Source of the DNA: Streptomyces fradiae ATCC 10745 = DSM 40063
GTDB taxonomy: Bacteria > Actinomycetota > Actinomycetes > Streptomycetales > Streptomycetaceae
Length of the DNA: 64,000 nucleotides
NCBI RefSeq assembly: GCF_008704425.1
Contig: NZ_CP023696.1
Location: 1,536,501 to 1,600,500, forward strand
Reading direction: 5' to 3'
Shown: positions 1 through 8,773 of the stretch, piece by piece
Layout: every line of letters begins with the position of its first letter
Numbering within the stretch: the stretch's first letter is position 1
The notes under the pieces: generated by a model
What the model saw: only the letters and a program-made list of their open reading frames with translations
The model's database searches: none
Told to the model about the DNA's origin: nothing
Made by a program: the position numbers and the translations under genes

Positions 1-328
1 GCTGGTCGCCGACGTCGACGGCGCCCTGACGGTCGCGGTGGTGCCCGTCGCGGGCCAGCTCGACCTGAAGGCGCTGGCCGCGGCGGTCGGCGGGAAGCGC
101 GCGGCGATGGCCGACCCGGCCGCCGCCGAGCGGACGACCGGCTATGTGCGCGGCGGCATCTCGCCGCTGGGCCAGCGCAGGAGGCTGCCGACCGTGCTGG
201 ACGCCTCGGCGCGGCGGCACGAGACCATCTGCGTGTCGGCGGGGCGGCGCGGCCTGGAGGTCGAGCTGTCCCCGGCGGACCTGGCGGAGCTGACCGGCGC
301 GGTCGTCGCGCCCATCGGCCGGGCGTAG
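1..328 (+). CDS. ybaK: YbaK/EbsC-family aminoacyl-tRNA deacylase, C-terminal part
   Basis: This is the 3' end of a gene that enters from the left edge; the reading frame is open from base 2 and ends at TAG 326-328. The visible C-terminal ~108 residues carry the family's signature [17 protein letters not shown] stretch and an upstream lysine-containing segment ([20 protein letters not shown]), both typical of YbaK/EbsC proteins. These hydrolyse mischarged Cys-tRNA(Pro) or related misacylated tRNAs in the cytoplasm. The family is usually ~160 residues, so roughly 50 residues lie outside the window. An internal ATG at 38 exists, but it falls inside the domain and is not the start. Function is by family; the exact tRNA substrate cannot be told from this fragment. 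Confidence 0.85.
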   Translation, partial: LVADVDGALTVAVVPVAGQLDLKALAAAVGGKRAAMADPAAAERTTGYVRGGISPLGQRRRLPTVLDASARRHETICVSAGRRGLEVELSPADLAELTGAVVAPIGRA

Positions 329-344
329 CGCACGCGCCCCGCGG

Positions 345-1094
345 TCAGGCGCGGGGGGCGTCCCCGGGCGGTGGGGGCGGCGTGCCGTAGGCGCCGGGGT
401 CCCACTCGGGCTCGGGGTCGCGCGGTCCGAACAGCGCGGTGAGCGCCAGGTGGGCGATCATGGCGGCGACCGGCCAGGCCAGCAGCGCGCCGTACGCGTG
501 CAGCTCCAGCGGCGCGTCGAAGCGGACGCCCTCGCCGACCTCCCGCGCGCGGGCCACCACGTCGTGCGTCGGGCCCAGCAGCGTGCCCGTGCCCCAGCCC
601 AGCAGGGAGCCGATCACCCCGCCCAGGGCGAGGCCCACCACGACGGCGATGCCGCCCTGCCGGTGGAACAGGAACACCCCGAGCGCGCTGACCGCGCCGA
701 ACGCCAGGCCCAGCAGGATGAAGACCCCGTCCACGCCGACCGCGTGCTCCGCCTCCGACTCCAGCAGCAGCACCGACCGGCCGTCCGAGACCAGCGGCAC
801 GCGCGGCGCCAGCCACAGCCACAGCAGGCCGAGGGCGAACCCCGCGACCCCGACCGCGAGCAGCACCACGGCGCCCCGGCGCACCTCCGCGGCCGTCTCC
901 GGCGCGTCCTTCCCGTCCTCTCCGCCCGTGGAGTGTGCCGACGAGCGCGGCGGCCACGCGGACGCGCCCGGCGCGTCGCCGTCGGAAGGGGTGCTGGATG
1001 CGGCGGAGTCGTTCGGCACGTGCTCACTCGGGGGCTGCTGGGACGGGGGAAGGGGTGCGGTCACGGTGTCATCGTGCCAGTCCGGGCCGGGCAC
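345..1094 (-). CDS. Four-TM membrane protein with acidic N-terminus
   Basis: This is a 249-aa protein whose first ~75 residues are hydrophilic and rich in Pro, Ser, Asp and Glu. Four hydrophobic segments follow (about residues 76-97, 120-142, 150-172 and 203-222), and the tail is Pro-rich. It looks like an actinobacterial membrane family of unknown function (possibly DUF2567), but I cannot confirm that. The GTG at 1094 lies four bases past the stop of the upstream permease, so it is probably the last gene of an ATPase-permease-membrane protein operon. A later GTG at 1064 is an alternative start. It converges with the ybaK fragment. A role as an accessory subunit of the ABC transporter is inference from position only. 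Confidence 0.7.
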   Translation of the reverse strand: MPGPDWHDDTVTAPLPPSQQPPSEHVPNDSAASSTPSDGDAPGASAWPPRSSAHSTGGEDGKDAPETAAEVRRGAVVLLAVGVAGFALGLLWLWLAPRVPLVSDGRSVLLLESEAEHAVGVDGVFILLGLAFGAVSALGVFLFHRQGGIAVVVGLALGGVIGSLLGWGTGTLLGPTHDVVARAREVGEGVRFDAPLELHAYGALLAWPVAAMIAHLALTALFGPRDPEPEWDPGAYGTPPPPPGDAPRA

Positions 1095-1098
1095 CGCC

Positions 1099-1929
1099 TC
1101 ACCGGACGGCCGCGCGGCGGTACGCCCAGGTGGCCGCGGCCAGGGAGGCGACGCCGACGGCGGCGCACACCGACAGGTCCAGGGCGACGGCCGCCCAGTT
1201 CGGGCTGGCGTCGAAGGTGCGGGCCAGCGCCTCCACCCCGTACGTCGAGGGGAGCAGGTCCCGCGCCCAGCCCACGGGGCCGGGCAGCCGGTCGGCCGGC
1301 AGGACGCCGAGCAGCAGCGCCGCCGACATGCCGAGCTGGCCGAGGAGGGTCGCCAGCTCCTGGCGGGGGGCCAGCAGGCCGAGCGCGGCGCCGACTCCCG
1401 CCAGGGCGGCCCCGGAGAGCGGGACGACCGCCGCGACGATCCACAGGTGGGTGAGCGGCAGCTGGAAGAGGAGCGAACCGGTGACGGCCGTGACGACCGT
1501 GCCGGGCAGCGTGAAGGAGGCGTACGCCCCGGCCGCGCCCAGCACCACGGCGGCCGGTGGCACGGGCAGCGTCGCGTAGTGGTCGAGCCCGCCGCTGGCG
1601 CGGAGCTGCCCGAAGTACTGGGCGAGCAGGTTCAGCGCGACGAACGCCACGACGAGGACGGACGACCCGGCGACGACCGCGCGCGCCTCGGCGCCGCCGT
1701 CGACCACGCCCCGCATCAGGACCATGATCCCGATGGACTGGAAGGTCGCGACGAACAGCAGCGGGATGCGGGCGACCCGGGCGCGGGAGAGCTGCGCCCG
1801 GTACACGGCGGCGAGCGCCGGCAGCAGCCGGGCACGGGGCGCCAGGGGCGCGGCGGTCCGTTCGCCCGCCCCGGCGGGCGCCGTCCTGACGGCGCCCGCA
1901 GAGAGCGCCTCCGCAGGCAGGGTGCTCAC
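1099..1929 (-). CDS. ABC-2 type transporter permease
   Basis: This is a 276-aa protein with a ~45-residue hydrophilic N-terminus and six predicted membrane segments, the normal plan of an ABC-2 export permease. A loop with QLRASGGLDHYATLPVPP between TM2 and TM3 is typical of the drug/daunorubicin-type ABC-2 permease family. It starts with GTG preceded by a GGGAG-type ribosome site. The gene lies downstream of the ATPase (2213-3193), separated by 283 bp that contain a tandem repeat. The substrate cannot be predicted. Drug or lipid export is the common role of such pairs. Confidence 0.85.
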   Translation of the reverse strand: MSTLPAEALSAGAVRTAPAGAGERTAAPLAPRARLLPALAAVYRAQLSRARVARIPLLFVATFQSIGIMVLMRGVVDGGAEARAVVAGSSVLVVAFVALNLLAQYFGQLRASGGLDHYATLPVPPAAVVLGAAGAYASFTLPGTVVTAVTGSLLFQLPLTHLWIVAAVVPLSGAALAGVGAALGLLAPRQELATLLGQLGMSAALLLGVLPADRLPGPVGWARDLLPSTYGVEALARTFDASPNWAAVALDLSVCAAVGVASLAAATWAYRRAAVR

Positions 1930-2212
1930 CGTTTCCCACTCCCGTCCTCGCCGGGGACGCCGATCGGCGTGCCGCCCGACTCCACCGCACGAACCACACC
2001 GACCACGCGCACCTCGCGTACCTCACGCCTCACGTGTCCTACAGAAGCCGCGGTGCCGGGGCGAGCCGGACCGCCGCGAGCCGCAGTGCCGGGGCGAGCC
2101 GGACCACCGCGAGCCGCGGTGCCGCGGCGAGCCGGACCGCCGCCCTGAGCCGCGGTGCCGTCGCGGCCCGCCGCCCGTCCCCGGGGCGCCGCGGCCCGGC
2201 ACGTGCCCCGGC
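1930..2212. repeat. Intergenic 33-bp tandem repeat between ABC ATPase and permease
   Basis: The spacer holds three consecutive, slightly diverged 33-bp units (2046-2078, 2079-2111, 2112-2144) and a partial fourth (2148-2160). Each begins AGCCGCRGTGCCG. Near the permease start there is also a perfect 14-bp palindrome, ACGCCGATCGGCGT, at 1957-1970. The period is a multiple of three, so all frames stay open and encode an 11-residue repeat. No frame has a good start or ribosome site, so I treat it as non-coding. It may be a minisatellite that changes the distance, and hence the coupling, between the two ABC genes. Confidence 0.7.
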
Positions 2213-3193
2213 TCACGACTTGACCAGCCCCTTCGCGTCCCCGCCGAGCGCCAGGTAGACGTCCTCCAGGCTCGGCGTCGCCAGCGTGAAGTCGTCCAGC
2301 GCCGCGAACGCCTCGCCGCCCGTCACCGCCGCCACCGCCGCCCGGGCCTCGTCCGGGGCGAGGCGGAGCACCCAGCGGCGGCCCGACTCGTGCGCAAAGG
2401 CCCGCAGCGCGGCCACCTCCGGCACGTCCAGCGGCGCCCGCTCCCGCCACACCAGGTCGACGCGCACCTCGCCGGCCACACGCTCCTTCAGTCCGGCCGG
2501 GGTGTCGCAGGCGATGACCCGGCCGCGCTCCAGCACGGCGACGCGGTCGAGGACGGTCTCCGCCTCTATCACGTTGTGGGTGACCAGCAGCACCGTCGCG
2601 CCCTGTTCGGCGCGACGGCGGTCGACGGCGGCCCAGACGGCCCGGCGGGCCACCGGGTCCATGCCGGTCGTGGGCTCGTCCAGCACGAGCAGCGGCCGCT
2701 CGCCCACGAGGGCGGCGGCGAAGCAGGCCAGCCGGCGCTGCCCGCCGGAGAGCTTCTTGAGGGGGCGCGCGGCGAGTTCGCCGAGGCCCAGTTCGTCGAG
2801 GACGGCGTCGCGCGCCGCGCGGGCGTCGCGCGCGGTCAGACCGCGCAGCCGGCCGGTCGTCTCGGCGGCCAGCGCGACGGTCATCTCGTCGAGCGCCGTC
2901 GACTCCTGGCCCAGGTAGCCGATGAGCCGCGCGGCGCGGTCGGGGTGGCGGACCAGGTCGTGCCCGAGGACCTCGACGGTTCCGGAGTCGGGGCGCATCA
3001 GCCCGGTGAGCTGCCGTACGAGGGTGGACTTGCCGGCGCCGTTGGGGCCGAGCAGCCCGAAGATCTCGCCGCCCCGCACGTCCAGGCTGATCCCGTCGGT
3101 GGCCCGCACCTCGGGCGTCGGGGGCCGGCCGCGCCCGCCGCGCGCGGCGGGGTACGTCTTCACCAGATCCCGCACCACGCACACCGTACTCAC
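2213..3193 (-). CDS. ABC transporter ATP-binding protein
   Basis: This 326-aa ATPase has every canonical motif: Walker A GPNGAGKST (about residues 48-56), a Q-loop GYLGQES, signature LSGGQRRL, Walker B LLVLDEPTTGMD and an H-loop LLVTHN. A C-terminal ~90-residue extension is typical of DrrA/CcmA-type exporters that pair with ABC-2 permeases. The GTG at 3193 (V-S-T-V-C-V-V-R-D) is chosen because the domain begins right after it. No strong ribosome site precedes it, so the start is uncertain by a few codons. It energises the permease at 1099-1929. The substrate is unknown. Confidence 0.92.
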   Translation of the reverse strand: MSTVCVVRDLVKTYPAARGGRGRPPTPEVRATDGISLDVRGGEIFGLLGPNGAGKSTLVRQLTGLMRPDSGTVEVLGHDLVRHPDRAARLIGYLGQESTALDEMTVALAAETTGRLRGLTARDARAARDAVLDELGLGELAARPLKKLSGGQRRLACFAAALVGERPLLVLDEPTTGMDPVARRAVWAAVDRRRAEQGATVLLVTHNVIEAETVLDRVAVLERGRVIACDTPAGLKERVAGEVRVDLVWRERAPLDVPEVAALRAFAHESGRRWVLRLAPDEARAAVAAVTGGEAFAALDDFTLATPSLEDVYLALGGDAKGLVKS

Positions 3194-3267
3194 GAGGGAT
3201 GAGCCTAAGGGGTCGCGGCCCCCGGATCGCGCCCGGGGCACCGCCGCGCGGCCCGGCACCGGCGCCG

Positions 3268-4569
3268 CTACTCCCCCGCCGCCGGGCTCCCGGCCGCCGC
3301 GCGGACGTCGATCTCCCGCCAGAAGCCGGCTCGGATCGCGTACCGGTCGTGCTCGTCGATCTGGTCGTCCTTGTGGGTGAGGAGGCCGAACCTCGCCGCG
3401 TAGCGGAGCAGTTCGCCGTCGATGCGGTGCGGGATGCGCGGGTACATGGCGGAGAGCCGGTCGACGTGGGCCTGCTCGGGGAGCCGCTCCATCCAGCGGC
3501 GGGCGAAGACCTGGCCGACCTCGAACGGGTCGCCGCCGACCGTGGTGATGTCCTCCTCCCGGTCCGCCCACCGCTGTTCGGCGCTGGTGAGCTGGGCGAG
3601 CGTGGGGAGCGACGCGGTCTCGGGGGGTTCGCCGACGGGGCCGCCCGGGCGGTCGATCCAGCCCCGGTCGGACGACCAGCGGAGGGTGGCGTTGGCGGGG
3701 CCGGCGGTGTGGTGGGTGTTCTGGTGGGCTGCGGCGCGCAGCCCGGCGAGGTCCTTGGGGGTGGGTACGCCGCGCGACGGGCCGGAGGGGGCGGCGGCCG
3801 GGTGGGCCGGGCCGCCGTCGCCGGGCGCGGATGCCGGCCGGGCGGTGGTGGCGGAGGCGGCGGCCGGGGCGGGGGCGGGCGCCGCACCGTCCGGAAGCGG
3901 TCCGGAGCCCGTACCGGAGGAGCGTTCGGCGGCGGCGAGGGCGGCCTCGGGCAGGGGCGCGGCGAGGATGGCGGCGATCTCGGGACGGGGGGCGGGCGGC
4001 GGGGCGCACTGCCCGGTGAGGTCCTTCGCCCGTACGGCGCGGGTGATCCAGGCGCGGTCGAGGACGCGGCGCTCGTCCGCCTCGGCCACGAGGTCCTCGG
4101 ACTGGTTGTAGTCGCCGTCGGCGGCCTGGACGGCCCACAGGTGGACGGCGACACCGTGTTCCTTGGCGGACATCAGGCCGGGCAGCAGGTCGCCGTCGCC
4201 GGTGACGAGGACGATGTCGGAGCAGGCGCGGTTGCGGGCCAGTTCGGTGAGCTCGGCGTGCATGGCGGCGTCGACGCCCTTCTGCGCCCAGCGCCCGTCG
4301 CTGCGGGTCAGGGCGCCGAGCCGGACGGTCACGCGGGGCATGACGCGGAGCCTGCGGTGCTCGGGCTGCGGGACGCGGTCGGGCGCTCCGTCGAACCAGT
4401 AGATGCGCAGCAGCGGCTGGTCCGTGTCGGCCTCGGCGCGTTCGCGCAGCCCCTGGATGAGGGCGGAGTGGTCGACGGTGATCCGGGAGCGGGCGGGCTC
4501 CCCGGCCAGCAGGCTGGCGGCGGCGCCGAGCAGATAGCCGGCGTCCACGAGCACGACGCAGCGGTCCAC
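3268..4569 (-). CDS. NYN-domain (PIN-like) putative RNase
   Basis: The N-terminal ~170 residues form a NYN domain. They begin MDRCVVLVDAGYLLG with the acidic residue of the PIN fold, continue with KGVDAAMHAELTELA, and include VTGDGDLLPGL with paired aspartates, which in this family bind metal in the active site. The rest is an Ala/Pro-rich linker and a C-terminal ~150-residue region typical of the streptomycete version (433 aa in all). I place the start at GTG 4569 because AGAGGGTGG lies five bases upstream. GTG 4578 and ATG 4668 are in frame but have no better ribosome site. A metal-dependent nuclease role in RNA turnover is inferred from the fold; the target is unknown. Confidence 0.85.
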   Translation of the reverse strand: MDRCVVLVDAGYLLGAAASLLAGEPARSRITVDHSALIQGLRERAEADTDQPLLRIYWFDGAPDRVPQPEHRRLRVMPRVTVRLGALTRSDGRWAQKGVDAAMHAELTELARNRACSDIVLVTGDGDLLPGLMSAKEHGVAVHLWAVQAADGDYNQSEDLVAEADERRVLDRAWITRAVRAKDLTGQCAPPPAPRPEIAAILAAPLPEAALAAAERSSGTGSGPLPDGAAPAPAPAAASATTARPASAPGDGGPAHPAAAPSGPSRGVPTPKDLAGLRAAAHQNTHHTAGPANATLRWSSDRGWIDRPGGPVGEPPETASLPTLAQLTSAEQRWADREEDITTVGGDPFEVGQVFARRWMERLPEQAHVDRLSAMYPRIPHRIDGELLRYAARFGLLTHKDDQIDEHDRYAIRAGFWREIDVRAAAGSPAAGE

Positions 4570-4766
4570 GTGTTCCACCCTCTTTCGGGAACCTCGGGAT
4601 CGGAGTTGCTTCGGGTTTCCTTGGAGTCTGCCCGACTGCCGGGTTGTTAACGGCCGGAGCGCGATCATCGGCGTGGCGCCTCACCGTAGTACCTCCGGCG
4701 CGTTCTGACCACGGGCCGTGGCGGCGGCAGGCGACTACTGTCCGCAATGATCCAACATGCGCCGTG

Positions 4767-4778
4767 CATACCGGTATG
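4767..4778. promoter_or_regulatory. 12-bp perfect palindrome upstream of the small hydrophilic gene
   Basis: CATACCGGTATG is a perfect 12-bp palindrome 49 bp before the ATG of the 54-aa gene. It sits in the divergent interval shared with the NYN gene and could be a repressor operator. No known regulator motif is recognised. Confidence 0.35.
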
Positions 4779-4826
4779 TGAGTCTGGTCGCGGTCCTGGC
4801 CCCCACATCCCACAGGAGGCATCCCC

Positions 4827-4991
4827 ATGGCCAAGAACAAGAAGAGCGAGCGCCAGCAGCGGCAGGGCGAGCGCGGCGCGCAGCAGTCCCACGACACGTC
4901 GATGGAGCGGCAGGCGGAGCAGCGGGCGAGCCAGGTGACGCCGGCGGACGTGGCGCAGAAGGGCCGGCAGAAGAGGTTCGGCCACAACTGA
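4827..4991 (+). CDS. 54-aa small hydrophilic protein
   Basis: ATG 4827 is preceded by a near-ideal ribosome site, AGGAGG at 4814-4819. The product is 54 residues, highly charged and Gln/Arg/Lys rich, with no hydrophobic segment or cysteine, and it ends GRQKRFGHN. Short proteins of this type are common in streptomycetes and are usually annotated only as small hydrophilic protein. The strong ribosome site, the dedicated terminator just downstream (5017-5064) and the divergent position next to the NYN gene support a real, separately transcribed gene. It is probably intrinsically disordered. Function is unknown. Confidence 0.75.
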   Translation: MAKNKKSERQQRQGERGAQQSHDTSMERQAEQRASQVTPADVAQKGRQKRFGHN

Positions 4992-5016
4992 CGCGTGGCC
5001 GTGTGACCGCTCACGT

Positions 5017-5064
5017 CACACGGAAGGGGCGCGCCCGTGACGACGGGCGCGCCCCTTCCGTGTG
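5017..5064. terminator. Perfect 22-bp hairpin, bidirectional terminator
   Basis: Arms 5017-5038 and 5043-5064 are exactly complementary over 22 bp around a four-base loop (GACG). There is no U-tract, as usual in Streptomyces. It lies between the convergent small hydrophilic gene (+) and dnaE (-) and can stop both. The end of the right arm (CCTTCCGTGTGGCG) is repeated immediately downstream, up to about 5090. Confidence 0.85.
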
Positions 5065-5181
5065 GCGCCTTCCGTGTGGCGCCTTCCGTGCGCACGCCCC
5101 TCGCGGGGGGACGCGTGCGCGACCGGCGGGTGCGGCGCACGGCGGCGGGGCGTTCAGGCCCCGCCTCGCGCGCCGCGCCGC

Positions 5182-8100
5182 TCAGCCGGCCAGGCAGGAC
5201 GGGCCGAGGAGGACCTTCAGGTCTCCGTAGAGTGCCGGGTCCGGCTGGACGCGGTGCCGGTCGAGGCGGAGCACGGTGGTCTTGCGCGGGCCCTGGAGCT
5301 TGATCCGCACCTCGGTGTTGCCCTTGTGGTGGCTGAGGATCTCGCCGAGGCGGCTGACCATGGGCGGGGTCACCTTCACCGTGGGGATGGTGAGGACGAC
5401 CGGCGCGTTGGTGCCCGCCGAGGACAGGTCGGGGACCATCAGCTCCATGGCGACCAGCCGGGGCACGTCCTCGCGCTTGTCGAGGCGCCCCTTGACGAAG
5501 ACGACGGTGTCCTCGACGAGCTGGGTGGAGACCAGCTGGTAGGTGGCGGGGAAGAACATGCACTCGATGGAGCCGGCCAGGTCCTCGACGGTGGCGATGG
5601 CCCAGGCGTTGCCCTGCTTGGTCATCTTCCGCTGGAGGCCGGAGATGATGCCGCCGATGGTGACGACCGCGCCGTCCCCGTGCTCCCCGCCGGTGAGCTG
5701 GGAGATGGCCGCGTCGGTCTTGTCGGACAGGACGTGCTCGATGCCGAAGAGCGGGTGGTCGGAGACGTACAGGCCGAGCATCTCCCGCTCCTGGGCGAGC
5801 AGGTAGGACTTCTCCCACTCCAGGTCGGAGAACTCGACGTCCAGCCCGAAGCCGGGCTCGTCGGCGCCCTCCTCGCCCATCCCGCCGAAGAGGTCGAACT
5901 GGCCCTCGGCCTCCTTGCGCTTGACCGCGACCACGTTGTCGATCATCGGTTCGTGGTGGGCGACGAGGCTCTTGCGGGTGTGGCCCATCTCGTCGAACGC
6001 GCCGGCCTTGATCAGCGACTCGACGGTGCGCTTGTTGCAGACGACGACCTCGACCTTGTCCAGGAAGTCGGGGAAGGAGGAGTACTTCCCCTTCGTCTTG
6101 CGGCACTTGATGATCGACTCGACCACGTTGGTGCCGACGTTCCGCACGGCGGAGAGGCCGAAGAGGATCACGTCGTCGCCCTGGGCCGCGAAGTTCGCCT
6201 CGGACTCGTTGACGTTGGGCGGGAGGACCTTGATGCCCATGCGGCGGCACTCGTTGAGGTAGACCGCCGACTTGTCCTTGTCGTCCTTGACGGAGGTCAG
6301 CAGGGCCGCCATGTACTCGGCGGGGTGGTTGGCCTTGAGGTAGGCCGTCCAGTACGAGACGAGTCCGTACGCGGCGGAGTGGGCCTTGTTGAAGGCGTAG
6401 CCGGCGAAGGGGACCAGCACGTCCCACAGCGCCTGGATGGCCTCGTCGCTGTAGCCGTTCTTCTGCGCGCCGGCCTGGAAGATGGTGAAGTTCTTCGCCA
6501 GCTCGTCGGGCTTCTTCTTGCCCATGACGCGGCGGAGGATGTCGGCCTCGCCGAGCGAGTAGCCGGCGATGATCTGGGCGGCCTTCTGCACCTGCTCCTG
6601 GTAGACGATCAGGCCGTAGGTGACGTCCAGGACCTCCTTGAGCGGCTCCTCCAGCTCGGGGTGGATCGGCGTGATCTCCTGCTGCTTGTTCTTGCGCAGC
6701 GCGTAGTTCGTGTGGGAGTTCATGCCCATCGGGCCCGGCCGGTACAGGGCCGACACGGCGGAGATGTCCTCGAAGTTGTCCGGCTTCATCAGCCGCAGCA
6801 GGGACCGCATGGGGCCGCCGTCGAACTGGAAGACGCCGAGGGTGTCGCCCCGCTGGAGCAGTTCGAACGTCGTGGGGTCGTCGAGCGGGAGGCCGAGGAG
6901 ATCGATGTCGATCCCCTTGTTCGCCTTCACCATCTTGACGGCGTCGTCCATGATCGTGAGGTTGCGCAGGCCCAGGAAGTCCATCTTCAGCAGGCCGAGC
7001 GACTCGCAGCTCGGGTAGTCCCACTGGGTGATGGTGACGCCGTCGGTGTGCCTCACCCAGACGGGGACGTGCTCCGTGATGGTCTCGCTGGACATGATCA
7101 CGCCGGCGGCGTGGACGCCCATCTGCCGGACCAGGCCCTCGACGCCCCGCGCGGTGTCGATGACCTTCTTCACGTCCGGCTCGTTCTCGTACATCCCCCG
7201 GACCTCGCCCGCCTCGCTGTAGCGCGGGTGGGAGGGGTCCGTGATGCCGGAGAGCGGGATGCCCTTGCCGAGGACGTCGGCGGGCATGGCCTTGGTGATC
7301 CGGTCGCCCATGGCGTACGGGTAGCCCAGCACGCGCGCGGAGTCCTTGATCGCGTTCTTGGCCTTGATGGTGCCGTACGTGCCGATCATGGCGACCTTGT
7401 CGGCGCCGTACTTCTCCGTGACGTACCGGATCACCTCGACGCGCCTGCGCTCGTCGAAGTCGATGTCGACGTCGGGCATGGAGACGCGCTCGGGGTTGAG
7501 GAACCGCTCGAAGATCAGGCCGTGCGGGATCGGGTCGAGGTCGGTGATGCCGAGCGCGTACGCCACGATCGAGCCGGCCGCGGAGCCTCGGCCGGGGCCG
7601 ACCGCGATGCCCTGGTTCTTCGCCCACATGATGAAGTCGGCGACGACGAGGAAGTACCCCGGGAACCCCATCTGGATGATGACGTCCATCTCGTACTCGA
7701 CCTGCCGCCGGCGGTCGTCGGGGATGCCGCCGGGGAAGCGGCGGTGCATGCCGCGCTGGACCTCCTCGCGGAACCAGCTGACCTCCGTGTGCCCCTCGGG
7801 GATGTCGAACTTGGGCATGAGGTCGCGCTTCTCGAACATGCCGGCCGGGTCGACCATGTCGGCGATCAGGCGCGTGTTGGCGCACCCCTCCTGCCAGGCG
7901 TCCGAGGAGTCGATGGCGTACATCTCCTCCGTGGACTTCAGGTAGTAGCCCGTGCCGTCGAACTTGAAGCGGTCCGGGTCGGAGAGGTTCTTGCCGGTCT
8001 GGATGCACAGCAGCGCGTCGTGCGCCCCCGCCTCGTGCGCGTAGGTGTAGTGGGAGTCGTTGGTGACCAGCGGGCGGATGCCGAGCTTCCTGCCGATCTC

Positions 8101-8721
8101 CAGCAGGCCGTCGCGGACCCGGCGCTCGATCTCGATGCCGTGGTCCATCAGCTCCAGGAAGTACCGCTCCTTGCCGAAGATGTCCTGGTAGTCGGAGGCC
8201 GCCTTCAGCGCCTCGTCGAAGTGGCCGAGCCGCAGCCGCGTCTGCACCTCGCCGGACGGGCAGCCGGTCGAGGCGACGAGCCCGTCCGACCACTGGGCGA
8301 TCGTCTCCTTGTCCATCCGGGGCCACTTCTGCAGCCATCCCTCGGCGTACGCGTCGGAGGAGAGGCGGAAGAGGTTGTGCAGGCCGGTGCTGTTGTACGC
8401 CCAGATCGTCTTGTGGGTGTAGCCGCCGGAGCCGGAGACGTCGTCGCGCTTCTGGTGCGGCTGGCCCCACAGGACCTTGCGCTTGTTGCGCCGGGACTCG
8501 GGCGCCACGTACGCCTCGATGCCGATGATCGGCGTGACGCCCGCCTTCTTGGCGGAGTGGAAGAAGTCGTAGGCCCCGTGCAGGTTGCCGTGGTCGGACA
8601 TGGCGATGTGCGTCATGCCCATCTCGTTGCACGCGTCGAACATGTCCTTGAGCCGCGCGGCACCGTCCAGCAGGGAGTACTGGGTGTGCACGTGGAGGTG
8701 CGTGAACGGCGGCTTCGACAC
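5182..8721 (-). CDS. dnaE: DNA polymerase III alpha subunit, replicative
   Basis: The 1179-aa product opens with the PHP domain (FTHLHVHTQYSLLDG, then AMSDHGNLHGAYDFF). The polymerase core follows, with the catalytic PDVDIDF aspartates at about residues 414-420, fingers and beta-binding regions in the middle, and a C-terminal OB fold (VVTIGGIISGLQRK). It is the catalytic subunit of the chromosomal replicase. The GTG at 8721 (V-S-K-P-P-F-T-H) is chosen because GGAGG lies eight bases upstream and the family starts there; the frame stays open further upstream. It is monocistronic, with the hairpin at 5017-5064 downstream. The promoter region carries a DNA-damage motif (8774-8796). Confidence 0.97.
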   Translation of the reverse strand: MSKPPFTHLHVHTQYSLLDGAARLKDMFDACNEMGMTHIAMSDHGNLHGAYDFFHSAKKAGVTPIIGIEAYVAPESRRNKRKVLWGQPHQKRDDVSGSGGYTHKTIWAYNSTGLHNLFRLSSDAYAEGWLQKWPRMDKETIAQWSDGLVASTGCPSGEVQTRLRLGHFDEALKAASDYQDIFGKERYFLELMDHGIEIERRVRDGLLEIGRKLGIRPLVTNDSHYTYAHEAGAHDALLCIQTGKNLSDPDRFKFDGTGYYLKSTEEMYAIDSSDAWQEGCANTRLIADMVDPAGMFEKRDLMPKFDIPEGHTEVSWFREEVQRGMHRRFPGGIPDDRRRQVEYEMDVIIQMGFPGYFLVVADFIMWAKNQGIAVGPGRGSAAGSIVAYALGITDLDPIPHGLIFERFLNPERVSMPDVDIDFDERRRVEVIRYVTEKYGADKVAMIGTYGTIKAKNAIKDSARVLGYPYAMGDRITKAMPADVLGKGIPLSGITDPSHPRYSEAGEVRGMYENEPDVKKVIDTARGVEGLVRQMGVHAAGVIMSSETITEHVPVWVRHTDGVTITQWDYPSCESLGLLKMDFLGLRNLTIMDDAVKMVKANKGIDIDLLGLPLDDPTTFELLQRGDTLGVFQFDGGPMRSLLRLMKPDNFEDISAVSALYRPGPMGMNSHTNYALRKNKQQEITPIHPELEEPLKEVLDVTYGLIVYQEQVQKAAQIIAGYSLGEADILRRVMGKKKPDELAKNFTIFQAGAQKNGYSDEAIQALWDVLVPFAGYAFNKAHSAAYGLVSYWTAYLKANHPAEYMAALLTSVKDDKDKSAVYLNECRRMGIKVLPPNVNESEANFAAQGDDVILFGLSAVRNVGTNVVESIIKCRKTKGKYSSFPDFLDKVEVVVCNKRTVESLIKAGAFDEMGHTRKSLVAHHEPMIDNVVAVKRKEAEGQFDLFGGMGEEGADEPGFGLDVEFSDLEWEKSYLLAQEREMLGLYVSDHPLFGIEHVLSDKTDAAISQLTGGEHGDGAVVTIGGIISGLQRKMTKQGNAWAIATVEDLAGSIECMFFPATYQLVSTQLVEDTVVFVKGRLDKREDVPRLVAMELMVPDLSSAGTNAPVVLTIPTVKVTPPMVSRLGEILSHHKGNTEVRIKLQGPRKTTVLRLDRHRVQPDPALYGDLKVLLGPSCLAG

Positions 8722-8773
8722 GGTTGCGGCCTCCGGGGTCGGGAGCGTCGGGAGGGAAGGGGGTCGACTCGGA

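Noticed and set aside
1930..2212. Coding role for the 33-bp repeat (11-residue repeat in open frames on both strands)
   Set aside because: No start codon with a ribosome site leads into it, and extending either ABC gene through it would add a non-conserved Arg/Gly/Ala linker.
2213..8632. 2139-codon minus-strand frame running from inside dnaE to the ABC ATPase
   Set aside because: Only the last 326 codons, from GTG 3193, encode a recognisable protein (the ATPase). The rest is an out-of-frame shadow of dnaE and the NYN gene.
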